From Paragyromitra xinjiangensis (Eukaryota > Ascomycota > Pezizomycetes > Pezizales > Discinaceae): DNA of 64,000 bases. The stretch spans positions 1,488,001 through 1,552,000 of the forward strand of contig JBCAMK010000008.1 in NCBI GenBank assembly GCA_038503065.1. The letters run 5' to 3'. The first letter of the stretch is position 1. The number at the start of each line of letters is the position of its first letter. Positions 48,304 to 59,443 of this stretch are shown piece after piece. The position numbers and the translations under genes were made by a program. Under the pieces are notes generated by a model. That model was not told the origin of the DNA, ran no database searches, and worked only from the letters and a program-made list of their open reading frames with translations.

Positions 48304-49813
48304 GATTTGGTTTTTGTCTAGTACTAAGTATGGCAGAAGAGTGAAAAATAACGGAGAGACTTTCTAATAATGCTGAAGAACACACAGAAGAGAACCGGGT
48401 ATTAGTAGTAGAGATACTATTCAAAGAACGAGGGGTGATGGTGAAAGGAGGATCTGGGGAAGTTATTGAAGAGCGCCAAGAACCCCACACAAATGCCCGA
48501 GCCGCCGCAAAGCGAGACATTTGATGGCATGTGACGATCCGTTCCCCCAGAAATCGGCACGGACTCGGCTTTTTGTCAACGAATGCAACAACAAACAGCC
48601 GGACATCAAACAAATGAGATACTTGCGTAAGTTGAAGAATTAAGATGCAGTGAAATTGTTTATATTTTCATGGCGCCCATCACCTCTGCTAAACATCTTA
48701 TTCAAGCGTCTTTCTACTGCTGTTAGGCATCGATGTGGTGGAAGTACATGTAGAGCTGGAGCTCATCTCGAGAATATGGAACCGGGAGGAGCCGAGGTCC
48801 AATCTCATTCGTCCCACAAGCCCAGCAGACATCATTGAAAGGAGTTTTTGCAGAAAGGTACAGATATTGAAACACGAAATTGCCCTCAGCCCATGGCCAC
48901 GTTCGTTGTTTTTCTTTTGGTTCCTGATCCAGAGCCGCATCTCAAGGATCTGCAATATGTGGATCAATGCTCCTCATGACGTCACGGTATCGCGGGACCA
49001 ACGACACGCAATACCACTCACTCAACGAAACACTAGCACACTACCTATCATACAACATGATTGAACATTTGATTAAGTTTTTGAAGAGTGATCCAAATTA
49101 ATCCAGTTGATTTGATGCAGACCTCATATTTGGCAGGGCGACGTTCAAGAAACACTAACATGATGCATGCAGTGTTCATGAGTGAGTTGAAAGTGATGAT
49201 CTCTTCCTTTATAACTTTTGCCGTGACTGGGCTGGTGCTGGCTCTCTTCTGATGAACATATCTAACAATTCAAATACATGTATCTTAACTAAACTACATG
49301 TATAGATTACAAACCAACTCACCAAAGGAATTTCTAGTGGGTGCTGTTCCCCAGCACTTACCATCGAGATGTTTCACCCACAACTGAATCTCGTTTTTCT
49401 AGCGCAAGGAACAGACGGAAACTGGCGTCTGATTTTTTCATGCAGCCACTCGGCCGGTTGCTGTGCCGGTACCGGGTCCTTCGCCAGTGGGGTTCCGAGT
49501 GAGCAAGTTCATTGCCAACACCGAATCAGGAAGTCCCAAAGAATTCTCCGGTGAGGGATTTCCGTGGGGCCAACAATGGCGCCGTGTTTCCCGCTGGTGT
49601 GTGTGGTGAATCTAATCTTATCGGATCAACAATGAACGAAACCGCGTTCCGAGGTGTCCGCTTGCATAAATCTCTCAACCCGGGCACAGAACAGTGCAGT
49701 GTGTCTTTATTTATCTCGGCGTGGGATTTCCAATTTCTTTCCTCCTTCTCCTTCTCCTCCGTTTGTCCGTCTCTCTTCTCTCTTCATTGCTGAGAACTCA
49801 TCGCTGGCCCATC
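48304..49813. other. divergent intergenic region with TACATGTA palindromes
   Basis: About 1.5 kb between the dehydrogenase start (minus) and the DUF7137-like gene (plus). It contains TACATGTA at 48745, 49275 and 49295, the last two 20 bases apart. No gene is supported; frames here lack domains. CT-rich leader sequence precedes the right-hand start. Confidence 0.5.
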
Positions 49814-50907
49814 ATGATTGCTCCCATCTCGTCGTTCATCCCTCTGTTCCTGCTTGTGTCGCAGATTGTGGCCACCCCAAATGTCGTGCGCCGTGCAGAT
49901 TCCTCATCGACTACCGCTTCCACCACAGAAGCACCGTCACCTTGGGTCAGCATCATAGATGATGGTACGCCGACAACGGTCACACCCGTGGTTTCCACCA
50001 ACACAGCCGGCCAAACAACGACAATTAACGCGGAGCCTACTGGGAAATCTGATTCGACAACCGACAACTCTGGTGGCGGCACTCAGGACGTTTTCGCTAA
50101 ATGTGATAGCACGAAGTACGAGCTGACTGAAACAGGGAACACGCAACCGTTCATTCCGTTTTGCGCACCACATAATGGGACGAAATGGTGGTATTCAGGA
50201 AACTACTACTTGACCTGGAACCCGGGCTTTTATTCGAGAAACTCCACCGTCAAGATCGTACTAAACTACGTTGAATCTGGCGGGGCTGGAAAGGTTGCCC
50301 AAAGCGTATGTATCCTCCTAAAAAAGGAAACGAACTACATACTAACAATCGCCTGCAGTGGGAAACTTCCAGCGGCTTCGGTTTTATCAACATAGAACCC
50401 GACCAGAAATGGCTAATCAACCAAACCGCCCTTGACGACGGCTTCAACGAAAAGCTCGACAACCAAACCATGTACTTCACAATTGCGGACAGCAACCCCA
50501 GCTCCACCACCGATAACATCCAATCCGGTCCTACCATCATCCTTACTAAGAAGCCTGTTGCCCCTTCAGCAGACACATCTCCACGCAACCGCCCAAGCCC
50601 TTCAACCCTTGCCCTCGCAATCGGGCTTCCACTCATTGCGAGCTTCGCATTCGGTAGTATCTGTTGCCTTCACTTCTGCATGCGAAATAAGCGCAAAGTG
50701 GGCCCGATCTCAATTGGTGGTGGACGCAAACACTTCTCAAAGCGCGGATACTCAGGCAGAGCGGAGAGAAGGAGAAAAGCAGCATTGGGAGGCCAGGCCG
50801 CGTATAGGGATGAAGTGGACGATGGTATCAGTGCTAGCCCCATTGATGAACGAAGCCCCGAGTGGGAATTGGCGAACGTTAAGGGTGGGAGGCAAAATCT
50901 GCATTGA
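49814..50907 (+). CDS. DUF7137-like fungal cell-surface protein
   Basis: Two exons, 49814-50305 and 50359-50907, join at phase 0 to 346 codons. The ATG at 49814 gives a signal peptide (SFIPLFLLVSQIVATP). A Ser/Thr-rich stretch follows, then a compact ectodomain with FIPFCAPHNGTKWWYSGNYY, LTWNPGFYSRNSTVKIVLNY, GKVAQSWETSSGFGFINIE and YFTIADSNPSS. The pattern PFC-P-x-NG then W-x-x-G-x-YY-x-TWNP-x-FY is what I associate with the fungal domain of unknown function DUF7137; that name is from memory. A single helix (LALAIGLPLIASFAFGSICC) and a basic cytoplasmic tail of about 75 residues complete a type I membrane protein. A sensor or wall-associated role is plausible but not shown. Confidence 0.82.
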
Positions 50908-53520
50908 TTGGTATGACAAGACATGACTTAGTGGTATGAAAATGATATTTTCTAGATTTTGGGAGCTTTTGGTAACGCATTTAACTGTAATTACGTGTTA
51001 TGTTCTGTTTTTTTGCTATCACTCAGTACGAGGACAAAGGATGGTTTGGGGGTTGTATGAAGAACGTGTCGTGAAGAAAAACATGCAGCGACATCGTTAT
51101 GCTGTATGATATCATAGGTTATATATGCGGAAAAGAAATAACAATGAATTTTTTATCCCCGAGTTCTCTACGTGAAGCAAATCAAGGGGTTGAGATAAAG
51201 TATAAGACAGGATCGTCACCTGCGCAATACGCAATGCACCCCGCTATGATAAACTGCACGGACATTTTAGTCGCAATTACGTGTCTCGGATAAGGGGACC
51301 TACTTATCGATAGCTCTAAACACGGTGGCCCAAGCTCCATAAATTACAACTGGATAAATTTATCCTTTCGAGGCCGGAGCCTGCTCAGCTTGTCAGCTGT
51401 ATGGGCATCATTTTTCCTTAGACCTTTTAAGTGCAATTGTGTGATCATAGAAGACGCGTATTTACTGAATCTACGCGTGGTAGAACGAAAAAAATTCGGG
51501 CTGGTGGGATTTTCCTTCGTTCAATACCTTCTCGGCTTTGTTATGTAGCGACTTGAAGCCACAGGTGTTTGGTCTAGGTCATGGCTAGTCACTCGTGTCT
51601 TGACTTCGCTGGGCCTGTCTGCTCACGCCGTGCCTGTAGGTTGGTCTAATGTTAACGAAAGATTAGAGCTCGCTAGACTGGGGAGTAGGTATATTTGGTT
51701 TTAGTTATTGCAGTTATGCTATGTTTTGTGCGTGCCTACTGGTTTCGCTGGTAATAGTCTCCGAGGAATCAATAGCCCTGGATCTACTCGATTAGCTGAT
51801 AGTAGGATCTTCCCGGTTGCCATGGCCAATCACGGGCGGGCAGCCAAGGAATGACTTCCTACCAGGGTTTCTGTAACAATGGGACATGCACTTAACCCCC
51901 AACCCCTTCTCTCCATAATCAACTCCACCAGGATAAAATCTTAGAGACGTTTATCATCGGTTCATCGCTACAATATCCCTAGTTTGTTAAATACAAGGTA
52001 AGTCAAGTTTCTTTCCGCTACCCTTTTAAGAAGATTATAACTTCCACCCCTTTATTTTCTCACCTCTTTTACTACAACGTTAACAGCATCTAAGTTATCC
52101 AAAAGCATTGACATGGGGGGCAGCTGAAGCACAGAAACAATTATCACCTTATCAGTTTATAGGTACATTCGTTCGTTAGTCCCTACGACATGGTTCCCAG
52201 AATGAAATTTTGGCGACGAAGCTCCCCAGAGGCGAGCAGGATGACCACTAGTAAGTGGATCGACTTTGTGTTGGAGCCCCCCGTGAGCGGTACCTATAAC
52301 TAAACCCCAAAGAGGGTGTCTTACGAATACTCTCTGGAGAATGGTGGGTGTGAAAATATTTCTTCCCCTCATTTCTAACAGCTCCAAAATTTATATGCTA
52401 ACCCTATGCAAGGTAGCCCCCAGAATGAAGTCTCGGCTGGGAAGAAGTAGGTCTGGGCAGAGTATTCATAATTGAACAAGCCTTGCTCTGCATCTAGCCG
52501 AAGTCAATATGGATATCTTGTAGTGCCTTGGGGATAATAGAGTGTATAAACCTCTTTCACTTCACTTCATATCACTAATAGGTTTATATTAACTTCTGGA
52601 TACAGCGGTCACTAAAATGAAACTTTAGCCGGAAAGCTTCCTGAATGGGTGTGGGTGAGACGTTGTCCAGCCTTTGGCCAAGTTTTGTGACGCATCGGAC
52701 TAATTAATAATGTGGGTGTCTTGAACAGAGTAAAGATGAAAATACGGTGTGATATTTGACTTATCGTCCCAGTTTATCTATACTTACTGAAGCTGATATC
52801 TCAGCCTTAACAATCATCAGCAATGCTATCAGCTACCGTAACAACTGTCTACAGCGGACGGCCACATAGTGGGTCAAAATAAAGTGTTGATCTGAATTAA
52901 ACCCTTCAACTCGAAATCTCAGTCGATCACTTACTCCTATTCGGCTCTAGCTGAAAGGAAAAGAGCTCTCAGCTTTTTTAGTGAGCTCCAGGCTACACAC
53001 CAGAAAAGTGCCCTTTTTCGGTGGGGTGACCTCGCTTGAGGTACGAAATCCTGTATTTTTACATCGCATATCTCATTTTTCACTTTTTTTCACTTTACCT
53101 AGGGTTAGAAGCGCTCTCTTGAACACGGCCCATTGTGCCCATTGTGCCCAACTTTATTTTGATCCTCTGTGCGGCCATCCGCCGTAGACAATCAATACAG
53201 TACTCATCAACATAAGGCCGATTCCAGTATATTCCAAGACGTGTGTCCCGAACCACGTGAGAAGGAAGAACTTTATTTGGTTTTAATGAGTTTTATTTTT
53301 ATTTCTGGGCCCCAAGCGGGGCCGGGTGCTTCAATATTCGTACATCTAGTATACATATACTTACATGATCTTTGTAATAATAATTACTAAATCCTTTTGT
53401 AGTTTCCTACTTTTAAATATTTTTCTGTCTTTATTTCTTGTAGATTATCAATCAGAACTCCAACCCACTTTCCTCTTTTTTTACTTTCCGTTTTCCAACC
53501 TACCGTCCTCCTCTATCCGT
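50908..53520. other. gene-poor region with diverged repeats
   Basis: About 2.6 kb without a supported gene. Around 52190-52760 there are related blocks (for example ATGAAATTTTGGC at 52203 and ATGAAACTTTAGCC at 52618) that differ mainly by transitions. Confidence 0.45.
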
Positions 53521-54239
53521 TTAGACGTAGGAGGATGCTATGAATTCAATTTCATCCATCATCGGATAAGTCTTTGCGATCTCGGGCTGGAACGGCATGT
53601 GGTTTTTCCTGAAGAACTCCATCTCGATAGGGAACTTCTTGAGTTTCTCGTCATCAGGGAGGAGGAGGTGCATGGTGTAGCGATCGTCGGGGACCTTCTC
53701 GTGGCGGTACGCATGTGTCGTGCCTGAGAGCAGGGAGAAGCGGTGTTAGCGGTGGCTAGGTAGAGACGGAGATAGGGAGATAGGAAGTTGGAGATGGAGT
53801 GAGGAGTACAATTAGGGCAGTAGAACTGTGGAGATTATTAGCTTTGATCTCGTGGTTGAATGGAGTGAGAAGCTAACACAGTTAACTGGATTGCCAGACT
53901 CGCCAGTGTAGGTGTACACCTTGGGTTTGCCCTTGGTCATCTTGACATCCTTCTATTAGATGTTAGAGGGTATTTTCTCTCCACCAAGGTGAGTGTGAAG
54001 AAGATAGTTTACCTCGGGGACCATCATATTCACAGTGTATTCCCCGCCCCCAAACGCCTTACAGGTCATCTAACATCCAAATATTATCAGCACTAAAACT
54101 CCCTCAACCGAGATAGACTTAAGTATCATGCTTGGATCAAACATACACAGTGACATAAGACCTGACTAGGCATTTTCCCCTGGTCGAAATGGGTGGTCCA
54201 TTCAAGCTCACCGCAGCGACAGCGGGCAGAAGCGTCCAT
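53521..54239 (-). CDS. GFA-family zinc protein (glutathione-dependent formaldehyde-activating/CENP-V fold)
   Basis: Five exons join in phase to 147 codons: 54239-54147, 54069-54013, 53952-53878, a 16-base exon 53825-53810 and 53723-53521. The protein shows the Mss4-like zinc fold of the GFA family: CRCGELEW near the N-terminus, LCHCMTCKAFGGG (C-x-C-x2-C), then YTYTGESGNPVNCFYCPNCTTHAYRH with a further C-x2-C-x2-C set. The tail has FFRKNHMPF. The eight or so cysteines match the usual two-zinc arrangement. Fungal members are small cytosolic proteins, often annotated as glutathione-dependent formaldehyde-activating enzyme, although the activity has been shown for few. The start is set by the ATG directly before DASARCRCG; an upstream in-frame ATG exists but adds unconserved sequence. 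Confidence 0.88.
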
Positions 54240-54854
54240 AGCCGGCCGAGTCGATCGAGGAGTGTACGCACAGGCTATGATAGACAAGGGAGAGGAAGAG
54301 AGAGACATTCCGGGGTAGAAAGATGGTGATTTATATGTTGTGATTTAGTCCGGGGGTGGTGGTGACGTGAGGCTTGCATTGTGTACTGCTCGAATTACGG
54401 AGCTGTTGTCCGTCGAATGGATGGGATGGTTATGACGCCGACAAATAGAGGAACACAGCGATTGGGGGGTAACAGTGTAGGACTCAATGGATTAGATTGG
54501 TGGTATTTGGGGTGGTGATGACGGGCCGGTTAAGAAATACGACTATTGCTTCGGTAACATTTGTTCGAGCGTTGGTTTTTGTGGTGAAGAGCCTAGAGCT
54601 AGTAAATCCTCTCACGTTTAACAGCTGTTAGGTCTTTGGGGTTCGAGTGAACACTATGATGTCAATATCCAACAGCCACGCATCCATCTAAGAAAGGCAA
54701 TACCACGCTTCAAAGCACAGATAATCACTCGAAGGCTTAACTAATCATCACAATCTTATCTTATCAACCGCCATCTCCTCCCCTAAGCGAAAACTTCCCA
54801 CCCCACCAAATTTCGGTATCTACCCATTCCCTCCTACTCATCCCACCTTCAGTC
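54240..54854. promoter_or_regulatory. divergent promoter region (GFA protein / DUS3)
   Basis: About 600 bases between two start codons facing apart. It holds both promoters. No TATA box or specific operator can be assigned; the sequence near each start is pyrimidine-rich on the coding strand. Confidence 0.45.
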
Positions 54855-57228
54855 ATGTCGTCAGAAGAACCCACCATAAAACGCCCTGCAATTGCACCCG
54901 ACGAAGACACCGACACAGCCATGGCCTCGCCACCTCTCGCGAAGAGGCCTCGCCTCGATAATAGAGACTCCCGAGACGGTATCAATGGCGTTGCCGACAT
55001 TAAGCCGGAGTAAGTTTCTCATTCTTTAAGTTCAGAAAGCTCCTAGCTCAATTGGACTAGGTTCCTCCTCTACGATAACCCCCGCGTAGCCCCTGCTGCA
55101 GTAGCAGACGATGATGACGCTGAAGCTGCTCGTCATACCGTTGATGGTGACGATGGTCGTGATAATAGGCGGAAGCGCGAACGCGGGCAGAATAAGGCGC
55201 GGAAGTTCCATTTTGCGAGGGATGAGGTTAAGTTGTGTAATAGTCTTGTTTTGGTCCCTAGGGAAGGACAGTTCGCAGAAACGGTATGCGAGTTCGCGAA
55301 GTTGCGAGGAAATGACAATTCGGCGAGGGGTGGCAGAGGTAGCAGAGGACGGGGTGGGAGACGTAGAGGGAAGGATAGGAATGCAGAACAAGAGGATGAG
55401 GTAAAAGAGGAGATTAAAGAGGAGATTAAAGAAGAGATTAAAGAGGAAGGTGCGGAAGAAGGGAGGGAGCCTGAAGGACCTAAACTCTGTGCATTTTCAC
55501 ATACCCTACGCGACTACCTTAAGGAAAAACGAGAGGATATTGATGGTGTCTGTCCAGTTTGGGAGAAACGTGGGTATTGTGCCAGCGGTTGGAGGTGCAG
55601 ATGGCTTAAATCTCACAGCAAGGAAGAAAACGGGGAACTCATTCTTGTTATCGATGAGGAGAAGAAGAAAGCCTACGAAGACTCTGCTGCCGCTGCCCGG
55701 AAGGAGAAGATCGAGAACTCGAAAGTCATCTCGGGGCTTAAATCTAACGACGAAAAGCCCCAAGAATGGGAGAAAGAGGTCCCAGTGGGCGGTTTTGATG
55801 ATCCATACGGAGAATGCATCAACAATATCCCTATGAGTGTCAAGATCAACCTGCGGAGAAACGAATTCCCATTCACTAAGAGTACCATCTACCAAAAATA
55901 CCTCAATGAAGCTAAAGAAGAACTCGACATCCACGGCGACAGAGACGAAAGCCGCGCAAACTATGTCGAGGAGCCCATCCGCCCAGAAGAGAAGAGAAGA
56001 ATTTACATCAACAAAGACACCCCTCTTCTCGCCCCCCTCACCACAACGGGCAATCTCCCCTTCCGTCGTCTCTGTTCCTCTCTCGGCGCCGCTCTAACAT
56101 ACTCGGAAATGGCCATGTCTCTCCCGCTCCTACAAGGCCACAAACCTGAATGGGCGCTCCTCAAAGCACACACCACAGAGCTCCCACACTTTGGCGCACA
56201 GATCTGCGCGACCAAGATTCCAATTGCCATCAAAGCGACCGAGGTCCTCACCTCTCTCTTCCCATCCGCTGCATCCTCCCGTCACGGCCTCTCCCTCGTC
56301 GACCTTAACTGCGGCTGTCCAATCGACCTTGTCTACCGCCAGGGCGGCGGCTCCGCACTATTAGAGCAACAGAGCAAGCTACTGAAGATGCTAGGTGGAA
56401 TGAACTATGTCTCCGGCGAGACACCAATCACAGTCAAGATCAGAATGGGCTGCAAAGACGCGCACCCGACCGCAAAGAAGCTCGTGCAGAAAGTGTTCGA
56501 TAAGGGTTGTGTCCAAGCAATCACGCTCCATGGAAGAAGTAGACAACAGCGGTATACGAGAGCTGCCGATTGGGAGTTTATCGCGGAGACCGCAGCACTA
56601 ATCAAAGGATTCAAGAGGAAAGCTAGTGCTGCAGCTGATACCGCAGCCGAGAAAGAAGGACGTGAGAAGTTGAATGTCTACTTCGTTGGTAACGGCGACG
56701 TCTACTCGCATCATGATTACTATGAAGGTATTGAAAAGAGCGGCGTAGACAGTGCTATGGTTGCCCGTGGGGCGTTGATCAAGCCTTGGATCTTCGAGGA
56801 GATCACCTCTAGACAGTATCTCGATAAAAGTGCGACCGAGAGGCTCGAATATATTAGGGAGTACGCTCGCTATGGGCTCGAGTGCTGGGGCGGTGATGAG
56901 CTGGGGGTTGCAACAACTAGAAGGTTCTTGCTCGAGTGGTTGAGCTTTGGGTGTAGGTATGTGCCGATCGGGATTCTGGAGAGGCTGCCGCCGAGGATTC
57001 AAGATAGGCCACCGGCTTGGAAGGGGCGAAATGAGTTGGAGACGCTATTGGGGAGTGGGGATTATAGGGATTGGATTAAGATTTCGGAGATGTTCTTAGG
57101 GAAGTGTCCCGAGGACTTTCATTTCACGCCGAAACATAAGGTATGTGGTTATCTATTTATGTCGGGTGGGATGGTACTGACTTTGGGCGTAGTCCAATGC
57201 TCATGCGGATATGGAGGCAGAGGGTTAA
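54855..57228 (+). CDS. DUS3: tRNA-dihydrouridine(47) synthase [NAD(P)+]
   Basis: An FMN enzyme that reduces uridine 47 in the variable loop of cytoplasmic tRNAs. Exons 54855-55009, 55061-57140 and 57193-57228 join in phase to 756 codons. Residues about 1-55 include a basic nuclear-signal-like PLAKRPRLD. A CCCH zinc-finger region follows: KLCNSLVLV, VCEF, LCAFSHTLRDYL, then CPVWEKRGYCASGWRCRWLKSH. Between VCEF and LCAFSH sits a low-complexity insert with RGG-like repeats and four V/I-KEE units. The Dus catalytic barrel shows LTTTGNLPFRRLC, GAQICATK, LVDLNCGCPIDLVYRQGGGS (catalytic Cys), ITLHGRSRQQRYTRAADW, VYFVGNGDV and MVARGALIKPWIFEEI. The C-terminal helical domain ends with FTPKHKSNAHADMEAEG. 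Identification is firm; the zinc-finger insert is unusual. Confidence 0.95.
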
Positions 57229-57536
57229 ATTAGGATTGTGGGGTGTCGGTTGATCTCCCATGAAGTTGGAAGAAGCTGGTTTGATGTAAAAAAAGTTGGG
57301 ACTTAACGCAGAATTTCAATTGAATTGTATGACTAGCAGCTGTACTATACTCTACAGAGATTCCGGAATAAAAGTGATTGAACTTCATATAAGATTGATG
57401 CGGCTTAGGTGTGAAGTTATTCACGATTATTGTTCCATGTCTTGCTTAATATCTCACATCAAATCCAATACTCTTGACCCTTATCAACTCTCCAAACTCT
57501 CTGCCATCATCCTGCGCGGTTAGGTCTCTACTACCC
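57229..57536. other. intergenic region between convergent genes
   Basis: Holds the 3' ends of DUS3 and the first mini-gene. No gene is seen. Confidence 0.45.
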
Positions 57537-57795
57537 CTACAACGCCTTAACAAGGGCCTTAATATCCGTAGGATCTACCGCACGTTCCTGTACAGACCAA
57601 TATTAGCTTAGGTACTATACTTACTGCCACCCCGGAAAGTACCTTAGCCCTATTCCAAATCTCTTCCGCTGTATCAGGGCCCACGGGAAGCAGTGCAGAT
57701 ATCTCAAGCCAAGATTTATCCTGGAAATAGTGTAATGTAAGAACAGCTGCACAGACCGAAAGTGGTATATCTTTAGGACTTTGCTCGTCAGGCAT
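57537..57795 (-). CDS. small helix-turn-helix-like protein, mini-gene A
   Basis: Two exons, 57795-57625 and 57587-57537, join at phase 0 to 73 codons. The intron is only 37 bases (GTAAGT donor, GCTAAT branch, CAG acceptor). The protein has a short Ser/Pro-rich head, a helix around LSVCAAVLTLHYF, then DKSWLEISALLPVGPDTAEEIWNRAK and a tail ERAVDPTDIKALVKAL. The W-x-EI-x-x-LLPV-x-x-D-A/T-x-x-I/V arrangement looks like a homeodomain-type helix-turn-helix as in transposase or regulator N-termini; that is inference from pattern only. The next gene upstream on the same strand encodes a clear paralogue with an intron at the same position, which makes both credible despite their size. Confidence 0.72.
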
Positions 57796-58190
57796 CGGAA
57801 ACTCGAGGTTTCGGTTTTTGAGGTTGTGGGGTTTTTTTGGGGTGGATGCAGAGTGGTTCCGTCACTATGATTTCTCACGATCTTTCATAAGTAGGTGGAC
57901 TAGTTTCACGTGGTTTGTTTGTTTAGTATTTGTTGGTACTACAGGCGAATTTATATATCCTTAGTATTACTGAAAAAATCAGGATGGATTTCGAGACTGC
58001 TTTCAGGATAGTTAATGGATGGGTTAGATCCGCAGCTCTGAACTCTGTTGTGAATCCTATCAACCTGATCTGTCTAACTACACGTATTTTACGTGATTGA
58101 TAATCATATATCGCTACAGTATTGTAAACAAGCCCCCCTTATTGCAATTGGTCCTGAACCAGCGCCCTTAGCCCTTATCAAGTATCCATA
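57796..58190. other. intergenic region between the two mini-genes
   Basis: About 395 bases containing the terminator of mini-gene B and promoter of mini-gene A. No other gene is seen. Confidence 0.45.
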
Positions 58191-58468
58191 TTACTCTCTC
58201 ATCTCCTCCAACGCGTCGAGGAGTGATCTAGCATTCGTAGGGTCTGTTGCATGTTCCTACAGATTTTGAGCGGCATACCCTATGCTTAGTTACTCTGCGA
58301 GACGGGATATGGTACCTTTGCCTTCTCGTAAACTTTCTGGGCTGCATCAGGATCTACTGGGAGCAGTGAGGAAATCTCAGCCCAGGACTTCCCTAGTACG
58401 ACATGTAATGCGATGATAGCACCACAGATTGCAGGTGATGGCTCTAGAGAGCTCTGGTTTTGAGGCAT
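58191..58468 (-). CDS. small helix-turn-helix-like protein, mini-gene B
   Basis: Two exons, 58468-58316 and 58256-58191, join at phase 0 to 72 codons. It aligns end to end with mini-gene A: the N-terminus MPQNQSS, helix AICGAIIALHVVL, GKSWAEISSLLPVDPDAAQK, EKAK at the exon end, and EHATDPTNARSLLDALEEM in exon 2. Shared residues include SW-EIS-LLPV-PD-A and A-DPT--(K/R)(A/S)L. The start is chosen by alignment with A; the frame is open 31 codons further upstream but that stretch has no counterpart in A. Function unknown; a DNA-binding role is suggested only by the helix-turn-helix-like pattern. Confidence 0.72.
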
Positions 58469-59443
58469 GGGAATATCTACCCGGGGGTTATATCGTTGGT
58501 TTAGGTGCTGTACTTTTGTGTTGTAGCAAAGGTGGTTGGTGCAGAGCCTTGATTCCGTCACTGTGATTTCTTGTAAGAGTTCTTATTTCACGTGACATAT
58601 ATCATTAATGCTACTCTATAGAAAAACAAACTCGCTTTCATTTCTAGTAATTTATAATTTTTTCCTTGTGTTTCTAAATATTGGCATTGCGAGTTTTTTC
58701 TTTAGAATCTCGCCCAAACTCGACTATGACATCATATCGAGGTGGTCCGTTCAATAAGGTTTGGTACCTGATCTCTCGGGTCTTACCGAACCTCTGGGCT
58801 GTGCTTTCTTGAGGACACTGTTTATCCAGCAACTGGCAAGAAACAAGGCGTGGTACGCGTAGGCCTGGTAGCGCAAAAATAGTTGGAGGAGGATACGAGA
58901 TGGAATTTTCTGGAGGTTCCTGGGCTGACATTCCTTTGAGACATTTTGTGTAACATAGGGTTAGCTGCATACAGGTAGATAATATCGCCATGCTTTGTTG
59001 ACAACAAGGTCTGTGTTCATACAAGTTTTACAGCAGCTTTCCGCTCTCCCGTTGCTGTAAAATAAAGCGGGTAAGAAGCCGTCTTGCAGTGTTTAAATTG
59101 TCGCTCCAGTATGCGTGATAACTTCCTCGGTCGTTTTCAAAGTTGTGCCTTGGAAAAGAGTGACGTATTCATGTGGAATCGCAACGCCAAGATGCACATG
59201 TGGCTTTAGTTCGGCATGTCGCTACATGCGTATAAACAGGGCAGCAGCAAAGCCACCTTTCCTCGTCTCCCTCGAATGACTTAATCTCTCCACGTCTTCC
59301 ATCCTCTCTTCGTCTCGCATTCTCTTCCTCCCATCTTCACTCCAGTTATCTCTTTAAACATTTTTCAATCACCGTATATTTCACAAGAAACGCCTCGTAT
59401 TACAGTATCACTTTCTACTGTTTGTTTTGGCTGAGCAGAAAAT
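58469..59443. other. intergenic region with one doubtful small frame
   Basis: Between divergent mini-gene B and the BAP31-type gene. A minus-strand frame starting with ATG at 58931 and ending at 58674 (85 codons, MSAQEPPENSISYPPPTIF at its start and PPRYDVIVEFG near its end) could be a small protein gene, but I see no domain, paralogue or splice evidence. Confidence 0.45.
58674..58931 (-). CDS. possible small protein, unsupported
   Basis: An 85-codon single-exon frame that continues open upstream to 59024. It has a proline-rich N-terminal part, two Cys in the middle and a charged tail (EFGRDSKEKTRNANI). I do not recognise it. Its composition is somewhat more protein-like than the other unassigned frames, and it lies beside two other small minus-strand genes, but a chance frame is equally possible. 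Confidence 0.25.
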   Translation of the reverse strand: MSAQEPPENSISYPPPTIFALPGLRVPRLVSCQLLDKQCPQESTAQRFGKTREIRYQTLLNGPPRYDVIVEFGRDSKEKTRNANI

